Assembly (NCBI RefSeq): GCF_030271255.1
Contig: NZ_JASJOM010000009.1
Location: 119,718 to 183,717, forward strand
Direction: 5' to 3'
DNA from: Peribacillus folii
GTDB taxonomy: Bacteria > Bacillota > Bacilli > Bacillales > DSM-1321
DNA length: 64,000 nucleotides
The first letter of the stretch is position 1. The number at the start of each line of letters is the position of its first letter. Made by a program: the position numbers and the translations under genes. The notes under the pieces are model-generated. The model ran no database searches. It saw nothing but the letters and a program-made list of their open reading frames with translations, and was not told the origin of the DNA. Below are positions 8,929 through 20,144 of the stretch, piece by piece.

Positions 8929-8979
8929 CGTTTAGAGATAGTTCGTAGACACTGGCTTAATGTGAAAAAGACGTAATAG

Positions 8980-9010
8980 TGAATAAGTCGTGACTCCTAT
9001 AACCATATTA
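8980..9010 (+). promoter_or_regulatory. Sigma-G-type promoter of the first germinant-receptor operon
   Basis: TGAATA, 18 bases, CATATTA closely matches the forespore sigma-G consensus (TGAATA / CATACTA). It covers the GTG at 8990, which therefore cannot be the translation start, and fits an ATG at 9071. Confidence 0.7.
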
Positions 9011-9070
9011 AAATTATTGAATAAACCGTTCCCCGAATGTGGAAATATCGAAGAGAGGTTGAATTTCCCA

Positions 9071-10546
9071 ATGCTGAAAACAGATTCAGCTTTTCATAAT
9101 AGCGAGCTTGCCAAGCTTTTAGAAGCGTGCGAAGAGTCGGCAGACTTTCTTTCTTTTGGTCTTCAGGACTCGCCCTTTTTCATTGCCTATTTCAAAACGC
9201 TGGTGAAATCTGAAATTATCCATCACGAAGTCCTCGCTTGCTTCCAAGCAAAGAAACCTTCTACTTTGGAGGAAATAAAAGCGATATTGCCAATCGAGGA
9301 AGTTTCCATTACAGACGATATGACGGATATACAAAATAAATTGATGACCGGAAACCTGATTATTTTCAAAAAAGAAGGGAACTGGAACTGTTTGGTTGTT
9401 CCGGTGCCATCCGTTGAAAAACGGCAAGTGGCGACACCGGAAACGGAATATACGGTTGCCGGGCCGAAGGAAGCCTTTGTAGAATCACTTGATACCAATT
9501 TGAATCTCGTTCGAAAACGCTTGCCGATTCCCGAACTGCTGGTTAAGGAATTGATGGTCGGTAAGCTATCAAAAACCCGGATCGCGGTTGTTTATGTAAA
9601 AGGAATCGCTGACCCTGAAAATGTGAATACGGTGATCCAGAGGATTAATGGAATCGAGTATGATGAAATCGCCGACACTTCATTTCTCAGCCAAATGATT
9701 GCTGATAATAAAAACTCGCCATTCCCGCAGTTAATTGATACGGAAAGGCCAGATCGGCTCGCGGCCGTACTCGCAGAAGGGAAGATCGGCATTTTTTCGG
9801 AGGGGTCGCCCACTGCGATATCAGGTCCTGTATCTCTCATTACTTATTTCGCGGCCTTTGAGGATTACCTCTCCATATGGAATGTCGCTTCCGCTTTCAG
9901 GCTGCTCAGGCTCTTTGCAGTTCTTTTTTCCATTTTAGCCACATCATCTTATGTAGCCATATTAACTTATCATTATGAAATGATTCCCCGTGATGTACTG
10001 AGCTTGCTGATTACATCACGGGGAACCATTCCCTTTCCGCCTTTTTTGGAGGCCATTCTTCTTGAATTGGCGATTGAGCTTTTGCGGGAAGCGGGCGCCC
10101 GGCTGCCGACAAAGATTGGCCAAACCATCGGTATAGTCGGCGGTATAGTTCTTGGAACAGCGGCCGTTCAAGCGGGCTTGACGAGCAATGTACTGCTAAT
10201 TGTCGTCGCTACAGGTGCGCTTGCTTCCTTCACTACACCTATCTACCAGGTCAGCAGCGTGATCCGCCTCATTCGCTTTCCGTTTATCTTGTTTGCTCAA
10301 CTGCTTGGCCTTGTAGGAGTCGCCGTCTGCTTTGCCCTTTTGATATCTCATTTATTGAAGCTGACTTCTTTAGGCCGCCCATTTCTCGAACCAGTCTTCC
10401 CATTGCGTGTGGAGGACTTCAAGGATTCGATCATTCGGATGCCGTTCAATAAGCAAGCACTTCGGCCCCTGCAAATAAGGGCACAAAATCGTCAGCGATT
10501 TCAGCAGGAGGCTTTGCCAAAAAAAGATTGGGATATTGACGACTAA
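9071..10546 (+). CDS. Spore germination protein, GerA (A-subunit) family
   Basis: 491 residues. GerA-family A subunits sit in the inner spore membrane and form the nutrient-gated channel of the germinant receptor. A soluble N-terminal domain of about 240 residues contains family blocks such as RLPIPELLVKELMVGKLSKTRIAVVYVKG and IFSEGSPTAISGPVSL. Four to six membrane segments follow, with RGTIPFPPFLEAILLELAIELLREAGARLP-type sequence. A GTG at 8990 is in frame, but ATG 9071 is chosen because a sigma-G promoter overlaps 8990 and AGAGAGG lies upstream of 9071. First gene of an A-B-C operon. The germinant is not predictable. Confidence 0.92.
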   Translation: MLKTDSAFHNSELAKLLEACEESADFLSFGLQDSPFFIAYFKTLVKSEIIHHEVLACFQAKKPSTLEEIKAILPIEEVSITDDMTDIQNKLMTGNLIIFKKEGNWNCLVVPVPSVEKRQVATPETEYTVAGPKEAFVESLDTNLNLVRKRLPIPELLVKELMVGKLSKTRIAVVYVKGIADPENVNTVIQRINGIEYDEIADTSFLSQMIADNKNSPFPQLIDTERPDRLAAVLAEGKIGIFSEGSPTAISGPVSLITYFAAFEDYLSIWNVASAFRLLRLFAVLFSILATSSYVAILTYHYEMIPRDVLSLLITSRGTIPFPPFLEAILLELAIELLREAGARLPTKIGQTIGIVGGIVLGTAAVQAGLTSNVLLIVVATGALASFTTPIYQVSSVIRLIRFPFILFAQLLGLVGVAVCFALLISHLLKLTSLGRPFLEPVFPLRVEDFKDSIIRMPFNKQALRPLQIRAQNRQRFQQEALPKKDWDIDD

Positions 10547-10567
10547 ATACACCTTTGGAGGTGCCGT

Positions 10568-11662
10568 ATGCTGCCCTTACCGTCCGAGAACAGGAAAGTT
10601 TCTCCGTTTTTTGTTTTTTATCTTATTGTCGCTGCCCAATTTGGTCTGGGGGTTTTCAGCTTTCAACGGGAAATCGTTAAATTCGTGGGAAATGATGCGT
10701 GGATCGCCGTCATTATCGCCGGAATCTCGATACACGTCGTTTTGTGGATGGTTTATCAAATTTTAAATAAAGGAGCCAATGATATTACTGTCATTCACAA
10801 GGATCTGTTTGGGCCATGGCTTGGCGGGCTGTTTAGTTTGGCTTTGATCGTCTATTTGCTGACTTTGGCGGTCTCCGTCGTTCGCAGTTATATTGAATTG
10901 ATCCAGGTTTGGATCTTCCCGCAATTGGAAACATGGTATATGGCCTTGATTCTCTTGGCGCTTGTATATGTGTATATCATCGGCGGCTTTCGCATCATTG
11001 TGGGAATTTGCTTCCTCAGTTTCATTTTTACGACCCCGATATTTTTTATCATGTTAGGCTTCCCTTTACGGCATATGCAAGCTTCCCATCTTTTCCCCAT
11101 TTTCGATCACTCCGTGGCAGAGTTGTTGACTGCCACTAAAACGATGTCGTATAGTCTGACCGGATTCGAAACGATTTTCTTTTTTTATACTTTTATAAAA
11201 GATGCACCAAAATCGCAAAAATGGGGGCATTATGGAACGGCTTTTAGTACAATCAGCTATTTAGTCATAATGATCGTATCCCTTATGTATTTTTCCAAAA
11301 ATCAATTACTTGAGTCGGTTTGGCCGACACTAACCATTTGGCAAATTGCTGATTTTACGTTTCTTGAAAGGTTTGAGTTTCTGGGGCTTTCTTTCTGGCT
11401 GTTTAGCGTCCTGAATAGTGTTTGCTTATTTACTTGGGCAGGCACTAGAGGTTTGAAGCAGCTGTATAGCTTAAAGCAAAAACATAGTCTAATTGCAATC
11501 CTTGTCATGACAGCGGTGGCGGCCGTTTTTTTGAAAACCCGAGAGCAAATCGATCAACTAAGTTCGGTAATGGATGCGTTGAGTCTTTACGTCATGTATG
11601 CGTACATTCCGTTCATCTTCTTTTATCAAATGATTAAAGGCAAACTTAGGAGGACGTCATGA
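10568..11662 (+). CDS. Spore germination permease, GerB (GerAB/amino acid transporter) family
   Basis: 364 residues with about ten membrane helices, the APC-type B subunit that binds the germinant in GerA-class receptors. Typical features are the early QFGLGVFSFQREIV helix, an amphipathic link and a C-terminal FFYQMIKGKLRR. TTGGAGGTG precedes the ATG. It starts 21 bases after the A subunit and its last four bases overlap the C subunit start, so the three are translationally linked. Confidence 0.9.
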   Translation: MLPLPSENRKVSPFFVFYLIVAAQFGLGVFSFQREIVKFVGNDAWIAVIIAGISIHVVLWMVYQILNKGANDITVIHKDLFGPWLGGLFSLALIVYLLTLAVSVVRSYIELIQVWIFPQLETWYMALILLALVYVYIIGGFRIIVGICFLSFIFTTPIFFIMLGFPLRHMQASHLFPIFDHSVAELLTATKTMSYSLTGFETIFFFYTFIKDAPKSQKWGHYGTAFSTISYLVIMIVSLMYFSKNQLLESVWPTLTIWQIADFTFLERFEFLGLSFWLFSVLNSVCLFTWAGTRGLKQLYSLKQKHSLIAILVMTAVAAVFLKTREQIDQLSSVMDALSLYVMYAYIPFIFFYQMIKGKLRRTS

Positions 11663-12741
11663 AAAAATACCTTTTCTGGTGCATATTCTTCCTCATCCTG
11701 TTGTTCTATAATTCGATTGAAACAAAGATCCTTGAAGATATCCAGCACGTTTCCGCCATCGGTTATGACTATGTGGACAAACATCGGATGAAGGGAACGG
11801 CGGCCGCTCCTTTTTATCCTGCCGGCATAAATGTTGAACCGCTCGATGCTTTTTTTACGGCGGAAGGCCATACCTTTCTGGACATCTTGCAAAAGCAGCA
11901 GCTGGAGTCCCAACGAAAGCTCGTCACAGGACGTTTGCAAAATTTTTTAATTAGTAAAGAGCTGGCGAAACACGGTGTCTCGGAGCTTACGGATCCGCTT
12001 GGGCGATCCACTGAAATCGGCAGAGATGTGTACATGGCGGTAGTCGATGGCAGTGTGGAGGAGCTATTGACTTTTAAGTATACGAATGCACCAACATCTG
12101 CGGAATATTTATCCGATTTCATGGAGAGAAATTTGAAAGACATTATCCCCAAGCCGACTGTTCATGTTTTCCTGGATCAGTATAACGGCTTCGTCCAAGA
12201 TCCTTTTCTGCCCATTATTGAGAAAAAACACGACCATATTCGATATAAGGGGCTTGCCCTTTTTAAGAATGACCGCTACGTTGGTGAGCTGTCCGATAAG
12301 GAGAGTTATCTATTTAAGCTTCTATACGAAAGGACCAAAACAGGTACCGATCAATTCAGCATGAAGAACAAGAAATACATAGCCCTTCAAAATATCCGCT
12401 CGAAAGTGAAATATAAAGTGTCCGGCAGCCAAGATGAACCGCGGATCGACGTTCATGTGTCGTTTTTAGGAGAAGTCAAGGATGCGCCAAGTATATCGGT
12501 AGGGGAGGGCACATTGAAGGAAATGGAGCAGGAATGGAGTAAAGGAACGACGCAAAGGGCAGAAAAAATGATGAAAAAATTTAAGGAATTGAAGGTTGAT
12601 CCGCTTGGTATCACAGAAAAAGCGCGGAGCCATTTTCGGAACTTCGATAAAAAAGCCTGGGAGGAACGATACCCAACGGTTCCGGTTACATTTCATATGA
12701 AGATTCGTATAACAAACACCGGCATCTCGAATAAATCATGA
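11659..12741 (+). CDS. Spore germination protein, GerC family, lacking a lipobox
   Basis: 360 residues. GerC subunits are normally lipoproteins with a GCWD-type lipobox. Here the N-terminal hydrophobic stretch runs FFLILLFYNSIETKILEDI with Asn-Ser where Cys is expected; the only early Cys (residue 8) lies inside the membrane helix. The rest matches the family: VSAIGYDYVD near 35, HVFLDQYNGF near 170, and a C-terminal WEERYPTVPVTFHMKIRITNTG block. The protein is probably held by an uncleaved helix. ATGA overlap with the permease gene. Confidence 0.85.
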   Translation: MKKYLFWCIFFLILLFYNSIETKILEDIQHVSAIGYDYVDKHRMKGTAAAPFYPAGINVEPLDAFFTAEGHTFLDILQKQQLESQRKLVTGRLQNFLISKELAKHGVSELTDPLGRSTEIGRDVYMAVVDGSVEELLTFKYTNAPTSAEYLSDFMERNLKDIIPKPTVHVFLDQYNGFVQDPFLPIIEKKHDHIRYKGLALFKNDRYVGELSDKESYLFKLLYERTKTGTDQFSMKNKKYIALQNIRSKVKYKVSGSQDEPRIDVHVSFLGEVKDAPSISVGEGTLKEMEQEWSKGTTQRAEKMMKKFKELKVDPLGITEKARSHFRNFDKKAWEERYPTVPVTFHMKIRITNTGISNKS

Positions 12742-12838
12742 CGACACATCTGAATCAAGAGTTTGTTTCCATAATCGATGTTGGAAGCTGTTTGAAATTG
12801 TCTATATGCCAAGCTCAAAGATCGTGATCAAGAGGAAG

Positions 12839-12880
12839 AAGGTGTTAAACGCTTGTTTTTCGTCAAGCGCCTAACACCTT
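12839..12880 (+). terminator. Hairpin between the converging ger operon and glycosidase
   Basis: AAGGTGTTA plus CGCTTG pair with CAAGCG plus TAACACCTT around a TTTTTCGT loop. No long T run on either strand, but position and stem suggest a shared terminator. Confidence 0.5.
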
Positions 12881-12936
12881 AGCTTATCATCCTTTATTGT
12901 TGTGGGAAGGGCAGCATCATCCAATGGAAATCGACT

Positions 12937-14851
<1,915 letters not shown>

Positions 14852-15036
14852 TGTACCTTCTCCTTTTAAGAACACAAATAGATATAAATCCATTATGTAT
14901 TCTTCCTATTCTAAGTTTTCCTGAAAAAGATTCTCATATGAAATGGTTATATACGTTAAAATGAGTATAGAATTTATGTAGAGTCTCTTTAAGTAAGTTA
15001 AAGGAGAAAGATCTTAAAAGGGAAAGGAATATTGCC

Positions 15037-15558
15037 ATGAATACAAATAATGCACAATATTGGGTATCAAAGCTAGGACTGCTTCCTCATCCGGAAGGCG
15101 GATATTATAAAAGAACCTTTGAATCAGAGGAACGTACATCCGATCAGGAATTGACCGTCCATTATGAAGGTAGAAGAAAGCTTTATACGAGCATTTATTT
15201 TCTATTAACATCGAAAGACGTCTCACATTTTCACCGCCTAAAGTCGGATGAATTATGGTATTATCACGGTGGAAGTCCTTTAACCATACATATCATTCAT
15301 GAAAATGGGGAGTATGAAGAAATTAAATTAGGCATGAACTTGGACAATGGGGAAGTCCCGCAGGCTCTCGTTCCAAAAAAATCAATCTTTGGATCATCTG
15401 TGTTGGAGGAAGATACATTTTCCCTTGTAGGGTGCATGGTGTCTCCCGGTTTTGAATTCGAGGACTTTGAACTGTTCACACAAGCTGATCTTTTAGTAAA
15501 GTATCCTCAATACAAAGATCTTATTCTTAAGCTGGCATACGTTAAAATTCCGGATTAG
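15037..15558 (+). CDS. Cupin domain protein (DUF985 / cupin_5)
   Basis: 173 residues of one double-stranded beta-helix domain. The signature is GLLPHPEGGYYKRTF at the start, then SIYFLLTSKDVSHFHRLKSDELWYYH, LGCMVSPGFEFEDFEL near the end. The His/Glu-rich barrel could bind metal or sugar; the function of the family is not established. A run rich in GGA and AAAGGAGAAAG is upstream. Divergent from the decayed PTS gene, single-gene unit. Confidence 0.85.
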   Translation: MNTNNAQYWVSKLGLLPHPEGGYYKRTFESEERTSDQELTVHYEGRRKLYTSIYFLLTSKDVSHFHRLKSDELWYYHGGSPLTIHIIHENGEYEEIKLGMNLDNGEVPQALVPKKSIFGSSVLEEDTFSLVGCMVSPGFEFEDFELFTQADLLVKYPQYKDLILKLAYVKIPD

Positions 15559-15640
15559 ACGGGGGTACCGTTTAATGAACAAAACAGGTTTATGAAAGAA
15601 GAAAGAAATATGGCGGATCTTCAAAAGTCAGCAAAAATGG

Positions 15641-15672
15641 CCTGCTTCGATTGATTTCAAGCAGGTTTTATT
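15641..15672 (+). terminator. Terminator after the cupin gene
   Basis: CCTGCTT and AAGCAGG arms with a loop of eleven bases, then TTTTATTT. Confidence 0.75.
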
Positions 15673-15731
15673 TGGGGATGTTTGGTAAGGTCGGGGTGGT
15701 CATTTAAAAAAAGGGAAGGGTGCAGATCAAA

Positions 15732-16196
15732 GTGAAATATAACAAGACATTCGCAATCATTGCATTCGGTATTATATGTATAGCTATCCTCATCAATCTG
15801 TTAAAGAAGGATATATGGGACGTGAATGAAAGCAAGCTAAGTGAAGCAGTTTTCGCAATTGGACATTCCGTGAAGACCGTACACTTGCAAGACGTAACTC
15901 CATTTGAATGGGATAGGGTATACTCCTTTACCCCATATACCCCGAAAGAAGATATTTATGAAACGGTAGGCTATAAATGGGATGCCATTAGCGAAACGGT
16001 GAACGAAGGCATGAATCAACTAGTATTCTTGAAAGATGGAAAAGTAGTCTGCTACTTATATGGGTATCCTGAAAACAATGGATATGGGATATCTTTTGAA
16101 TCTAACAATCATCAAGGAATAAATGTACTTAGCATTAAGGATGATCTAAATTTTCAGGTGGAAAGAAGCAATAGTGTCGTCTATTTGAAAAATTAG
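15732..16196 (+). CDS. Hypothetical membrane-anchored protein
   Basis: 154 residues, not assigned to a family. One N-terminal membrane helix (IIAFGIICIAILINLL, residues 8-24), then a soluble extracytoplasmic domain with FEWDRVYSFTPYTPKEDIYETVG, a pattern I recall in small Bacillus orphan proteins. GTG at 15732 is preferred because GAAGGGTG is 9 bases upstream; a GTG at 15720 is in frame. No operon partner. Probably real on composition and start signal. Confidence 0.65.
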   Translation: MKYNKTFAIIAFGIICIAILINLLKKDIWDVNESKLSEAVFAIGHSVKTVHLQDVTPFEWDRVYSFTPYTPKEDIYETVGYKWDAISETVNEGMNQLVFLKDGKVVCYLYGYPENNGYGISFESNNHQGINVLSIKDDLNFQVERSNSVVYLKN

Positions 16197-16307
16197 GCTT
16201 GGTTATGAATTCCTCACCCAGAAGATGCTCATGAATTCCTTATAACGGACGTATTTCGCAATCGTATATTTTGATTTTGTAAGCAGGATGGATATGCGTT
16301 CAATAAT

Positions 16308-16359
16308 AAAAAAGCTGAATGCAAAAGGCCATTCAAGGCGCTTTTGTAACAGCTTTTTT
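16308..16359. terminator. Bidirectional terminator
   Basis: AAAAAAGCTG and CAGCTTTTTT form the outer arms, with an inner GCAAAAG/CTTTTGT pairing, serving the converging genes on both sides. Confidence 0.8.
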
Positions 16360-16401
16360 CCGTTATTCCCATAGCACCCGGCCAAGTTTCTTGACTCAGG
16401 A

Positions 16402-18252
16402 TTAAATCCGGATTTTAAGCTGCCTGCTGAGACGCTGCATTTCCGAATTAATATAAGATTTGCTGTAATCACAGCCGACAATGGCGACAATATTGCCGTC
16501 ATCATCCATAATGGGTGCAAGGCTCGTTTTCCACTCACCGTATTTGTCTTCATAAATGGGCGTAACTCCCGCTTTACCGTTAAATGCCGCGTAAGCAACA
16601 TTCATCATTTCAGGGGGACCGATATATTCTTCTCCCGGCTCAATTACAAACCCTTTGTCTGCAATGAGATGGATCAATCGTCCATCCTCATTCATGCTAA
16701 AGATAAAGACCCATTCGATTACGCCTTCTTTTTCTTGAATCAGGGTAAGCTTTTGTTTCAGTTTTTGAGAATGTGAATCGAGGCGGTTCATGTTTTTTTG
16801 TAGAATGATTACCTCTTCGGCAGGAATGATTGCTGCCGTCACAACGGCAATGGAGCGGAGCCGTTTATTTATTTGCTCTTCTAAAATGGCCCGTTTATTC
16901 ACTGGTGAAAGATGTGCTTCTTCCATTTTATTACGGATTTTTTTATATTTCCTACTCATCGTTGGCTGGCTGATTTCCAATACCTTTGCCGCTAATTTCA
17001 ATGATTTATATTGTTCCATTGCCATGCTGATCAGTTGTTCCTCAACAAGGTCGACTGCATCCTGCATTGGCATTAGAAAATCTATAACAGGTGTTGAAGC
17101 CGGATGGGGCTCTTTAAGGGGAAGGACCTCTTTGACCATGTCGACATCCACTTCCGATGCTCGGCTTGTAATTGAAAGCCTTTCCACTATATTTTCAAGC
17201 TCACGCACATTACCTGGCCATTGATGGATACTTAGCATGTCGATAGCATCCGGGGTGAAAGTCACTTGTCGATTGTAGAGTGCATTATACTTTTGTAAAA
17301 AAAATTGAACCAGGTAGGGAATTTCATCTACACGATCCCTAAGCGGCGGAAGGTGAATCGGAACGACGTGCAGGCGATAATATAAGTCTTCTCGAAATTC
17401 CCCCTTCTTCACCATTTTTTCAAGCGATTTATTGGTCGCGGCAATCACTTGAATATCAACAGGGTGGGAGACCGAACTGCCTATTGGCGTGACGATGCGC
17501 TCCTGAAGGACACGGAGCAATTTCACCTGTACGTTAAGCGGTAACTCGCCCACTTCGTCCAAGAATAATATGCCCTTATCGGCAAGTGTGAATTTCCCCA
17601 GTGCACCGCCTTTCCTTGCACTGGTAAAAGCACCCTCAACAAAGCCAAACAGTTCGCTTTCGATCAAGTTTTCCGGGATGGCTCCACAATTGACGGGTAT
17701 GAACGGTCCATTGGTTCTTTTGCCCATATTATGTATGGCCCGGGCAGCCATTTCCTTTCCGACTCCGGATTCCCCCAATAAAAGGACGGTTGCACTAAAA
17801 TCACACACCATTTGCATTCTATGAAGAACGTCCAGCATGGATTTACTGCGGATCACAAAGGGAAAGGTTGGCTTTTTCGTATCAGGCAATTGAATAGATC
17901 GATCTCCTGATGTTTCGAGGTAAGGGTCTGTCATTTCCTTGTAGGCCCATACCCATGCAGATTCAATCGGATATGCAGTAACCAGCATTTCGAAGCCCTG
18001 CCACGAGATCTGCATGAACGATTTTTTTTCTTGCGTGCCCATTACCTCTTCTGCCAAGTTCGTAGAAAATAAATCTTTTTCCACATCTTTGATGGAACCG
18101 CCGGTACTTGCTGATTTAATTGTGTGGAATAAGGAATTTTCGGTTCCAATCGATTTTAGTATGATTCCATTTTTATCTGTCACGATAAGCTGATCATAAA
18201 TGGACAAGAGGGCAGAGGTGAAGTAATCCAATTGTGTATACCTGCCTTTCAT
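16402..18252 (-). CDS. Sigma-54-dependent transcriptional activator with C-terminal sensor-like extension
   Basis: 616 residues. N-terminal PAS-like domain (about 1-115), AAA+ domain (about 130-365) with GESGVGKE, GILFLDEVGEL and arginine-rich FREDLYYRL, then a helix-turn-helix (LKLAAKVLEISQPTMSRKYKKI, about 430-455). The sigma-54 contact loop reads GAFTSA in place of GAFTGA. Unusually, about 150 residues follow the helix-turn-helix, ending in APIMDDDGNIVAIVGCDYS, which resembles a Cache-like ligand fold. It is divergent from the N-demethylase operon, whose -24/-12 promoter lies 104 bases from its start, so it is the likely activator. Confidence 0.9.
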   Translation of the reverse strand: MKGRYTQLDYFTSALLSIYDQLIVTDKNGIILKSIGTENSLFHTIKSASTGGSIKDVEKDLFSTNLAEEVMGTQEKKSFMQISWQGFEMLVTAYPIESAWVWAYKEMTDPYLETSGDRSIQLPDTKKPTFPFVIRSKSMLDVLHRMQMVCDFSATVLLLGESGVGKEMAARAIHNMGKRTNGPFIPVNCGAIPENLIESELFGFVEGAFTSARKGGALGKFTLADKGILFLDEVGELPLNVQVKLLRVLQERIVTPIGSSVSHPVDIQVIAATNKSLEKMVKKGEFREDLYYRLHVVPIHLPPLRDRVDEIPYLVQFFLQKYNALYNRQVTFTPDAIDMLSIHQWPGNVRELENIVERLSITSRASEVDVDMVKEVLPLKEPHPASTPVIDFLMPMQDAVDLVEEQLISMAMEQYKSLKLAAKVLEISQPTMSRKYKKIRNKMEEAHLSPVNKRAILEEQINKRLRSIAVVTAAIIPAEEVIILQKNMNRLDSHSQKLKQKLTLIQEKEGVIEWVFIFSMNEDGRLIHLIADKGFVIEPGEEYIGPPEMMNVAYAAFNGKAGVTPIYEDKYGEWKTSLAPIMDDDGNIVAIVGCDYSKSYINSEMQRLSRQLKIRI

Positions 18253-18355
18253 TGAACTCCTTAGCTTAATATTACAGAAATTTCACAATTAATCAATAGT
18301 TTCAAAAATGAATATCTTTCCTGCAGATGCCCCTTGTTTGATAGCGCTTTCAGTT

Positions 18356-18371
18356 TGGCATGGTTTTTGCA
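18356..18371 (+). promoter_or_regulatory. Sigma-54 promoter of the N-demethylase operon
   Basis: TGGCAT, GGTTT, TTGCA matches the -24/-12 consensus with both GG and GC in place. It is 53 bases before the first gene and in the spacer between that gene and the divergent activator. I found no clear dyad for activator binding at 18253-18355. Confidence 0.88.
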
Positions 18372-18423
18372 TTTAAGAATAGTGAGAGACTGAAAAAGAG
18401 AGGCAAAGGAGGGATTGGCTATA

Positions 18424-18627
18424 TTGAATAAAGTGAATCAGTTTCAAGAGAATATCAATTCAGAAGACCCCTTTATCAAAAATCTATATTCGGATTTGAA
18501 TGAGCGAATCAATGCGTTTGAGCAGGAAGATGTGGTGAAAGTTGAAAAAATGCAATGGAAGGATGCGATGGGCGCTATTTTTTTCATGCTTTTGATCATC
18601 GTCTACGTAGTTTATGTACTTGTCTAA
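18424..18627 (+). CDS. Small single-span membrane protein, putative permease partner
   Basis: 67 residues. A charged, coiled N-terminal part (about 1-43) is followed by one membrane helix (IFFMLLIIVYVVYVLV) that ends the protein. TTG at 18424 is preferred since GGAGGG lies about 10 bases upstream; an in-frame TTG at 18415 is too close. First gene of the sigma-54 operon, 58 bases before an NCS1 permease. Small helpers before symporters are known in other families; a role here is inference. Confidence 0.7.
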   Translation: MNKVNQFQENINSEDPFIKNLYSDLNERINAFEQEDVVKVEKMQWKDAMGAIFFMLLIIVYVVYVLV

Positions 18628-18685
18628 AGTAGTTTCTTTTCAAACGGCAATCCATTCATTATACCTATAGTTGGGAGAGAAGCGT

Positions 18686-20098
18686 GTGAGTAAAGAGAAT
18701 TCCACCATATCGAAGGATGTGGCCTTTGGCTTTTTACCGGCAAGTAAGGGTGACCGGATTTTTAATCTTCGGGATTTAATTTTGGTTCAGGTTGTTATTG
18801 GCCTTTCATCCTTTGGACTGTTAACTGGCGGATACACAGGTAACATGCTTGATGCGAAGCACTCCCTTGCAGCCATTTTATTCGGGAACGCTTTCCCAAT
18901 GTTGCTGATTGTTCCCATCACCCTGTACTTTGCACGCTATGGCATAGACACTTTTGTCGGGTTTCGAAGTTCACTCGGTTATCTCGGTTCGAATATCTTT
19001 TTCTTTGTTTTTCTTGTTTTGACTCTCGGCTATATTTCAATTGCGCTTTTTATGTCTGGCCAGGCGTTAGCAGAGGCAGCTAATTGGGCGGGAACGCCGG
19101 CTTTTTTATCAAGTCAAACTACAGGAGCCCCTTTTTTCTCGATCTTACTCTTTATATGTGCCTTTCTAGTAACGGTAGGTGGACCGGTAGCCATTCAAAA
19201 ATATACGGCAATAGCTGTTCCCGCTTTTTTGTTCCTCATGTTTGGCATTCTAGCAATAGTCCTTTTCGGAAAGGGGGTCTCGAATGTTGCCAATCTAGTA
19301 CCCTCTGAACCATTTGAAACGTCTTCACGTTCCTTCGCGACAGCACTGGAATTGAACATAGGTCTTGGATTTTCATGGCTTCCATATCTTGGCCAATACA
19401 GCCGTTTATCAAAAACGGAAGGAGGGGCATTCAAAGCGGGCTTCTACAGCTATGGAATCATCGTCTGTATCGCTGCTTTAGTCGGGGCTTTTGCCGCTTT
19501 AGTCGCTGGGTCGCTTAATCCTTCCGATTGGATGTTTACGATCGCGGGCAGTTGGGGTGGTTTCATCGGTTTGATTCTACTTTCGGTGGGGAATGTCGGT
19601 GCAGCGATTTTCCTAATGTACTCACAAGCTGTCAGCTTTAAAACTGTATTCCCGAAAAAGTCTTGGATGGTAGCCATGGGAACAACGATACCAACCATAT
19701 TCTTGCTTTTAAGCTCCACATTTTACGACGCATTTGGATCATTCATTGCTGTCATTTCCTTTATTATGGCGGTAATCGGAGGCATCGTCGTTTCAGATTA
19801 CTTCTTTGTAAAGCGGCAACACATTTCATTGAGGGATTTGTATGACACACAAGGCTCATACACCTATTGGAAAGGTGTTAATCCATCTTCCGTCCTCACG
19901 GTGATCATTGGAACGATCGTATACTGGATTCTTTATAATCCAATGACTTTTGAATCGAGTAACCTATTCCTTTATACAGCTGCCGGCATTCCAACATACT
20001 TTGTCGCGTTAGTCACCTACTATGTTTCAAGTAAATACATTTTCCGTTATGAAGTTGACATGGGTCGCTCATCTGTTGAATTAAAGGAAGCTAAATAG
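18686..20098 (+). CDS. NCS1-family (cytosine/purine/hydantoin-type) permease
   Basis: 470 residues with about twelve membrane helices. The family is seen from GFLPASKGDRIFNLRDLILVQ at the start, GNAFPMLLIVP and the LGYISIALFMSGQALA segment. NCS1 carriers bring in nucleobases, hydantoins, thiamine or related small N-compounds by ion symport. GTG 18686 is preferred, with GGGAGAG six bases upstream; a TTG at 18671 is in frame. Its place in an N-demethylase operon suggests that it imports the methylated substrate. Confidence 0.85.
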   Translation: MSKENSTISKDVAFGFLPASKGDRIFNLRDLILVQVVIGLSSFGLLTGGYTGNMLDAKHSLAAILFGNAFPMLLIVPITLYFARYGIDTFVGFRSSLGYLGSNIFFFVFLVLTLGYISIALFMSGQALAEAANWAGTPAFLSSQTTGAPFFSILLFICAFLVTVGGPVAIQKYTAIAVPAFLFLMFGILAIVLFGKGVSNVANLVPSEPFETSSRSFATALELNIGLGFSWLPYLGQYSRLSKTEGGAFKAGFYSYGIIVCIAALVGAFAALVAGSLNPSDWMFTIAGSWGGFIGLILLSVGNVGAAIFLMYSQAVSFKTVFPKKSWMVAMGTTIPTIFLLLSSTFYDAFGSFIAVISFIMAVIGGIVVSDYFFVKRQHISLRDLYDTQGSYTYWKGVNPSSVLTVIIGTIVYWILYNPMTFESSNLFLYTAAGIPTYFVALVTYYVSSKYIFRYEVDMGRSSVELKEAK

Positions 20099-20144
20099 AA
20101 GTGGAAGACTTTAGAGAATTTTGTTAACGAGAGGAGATTGTTCA

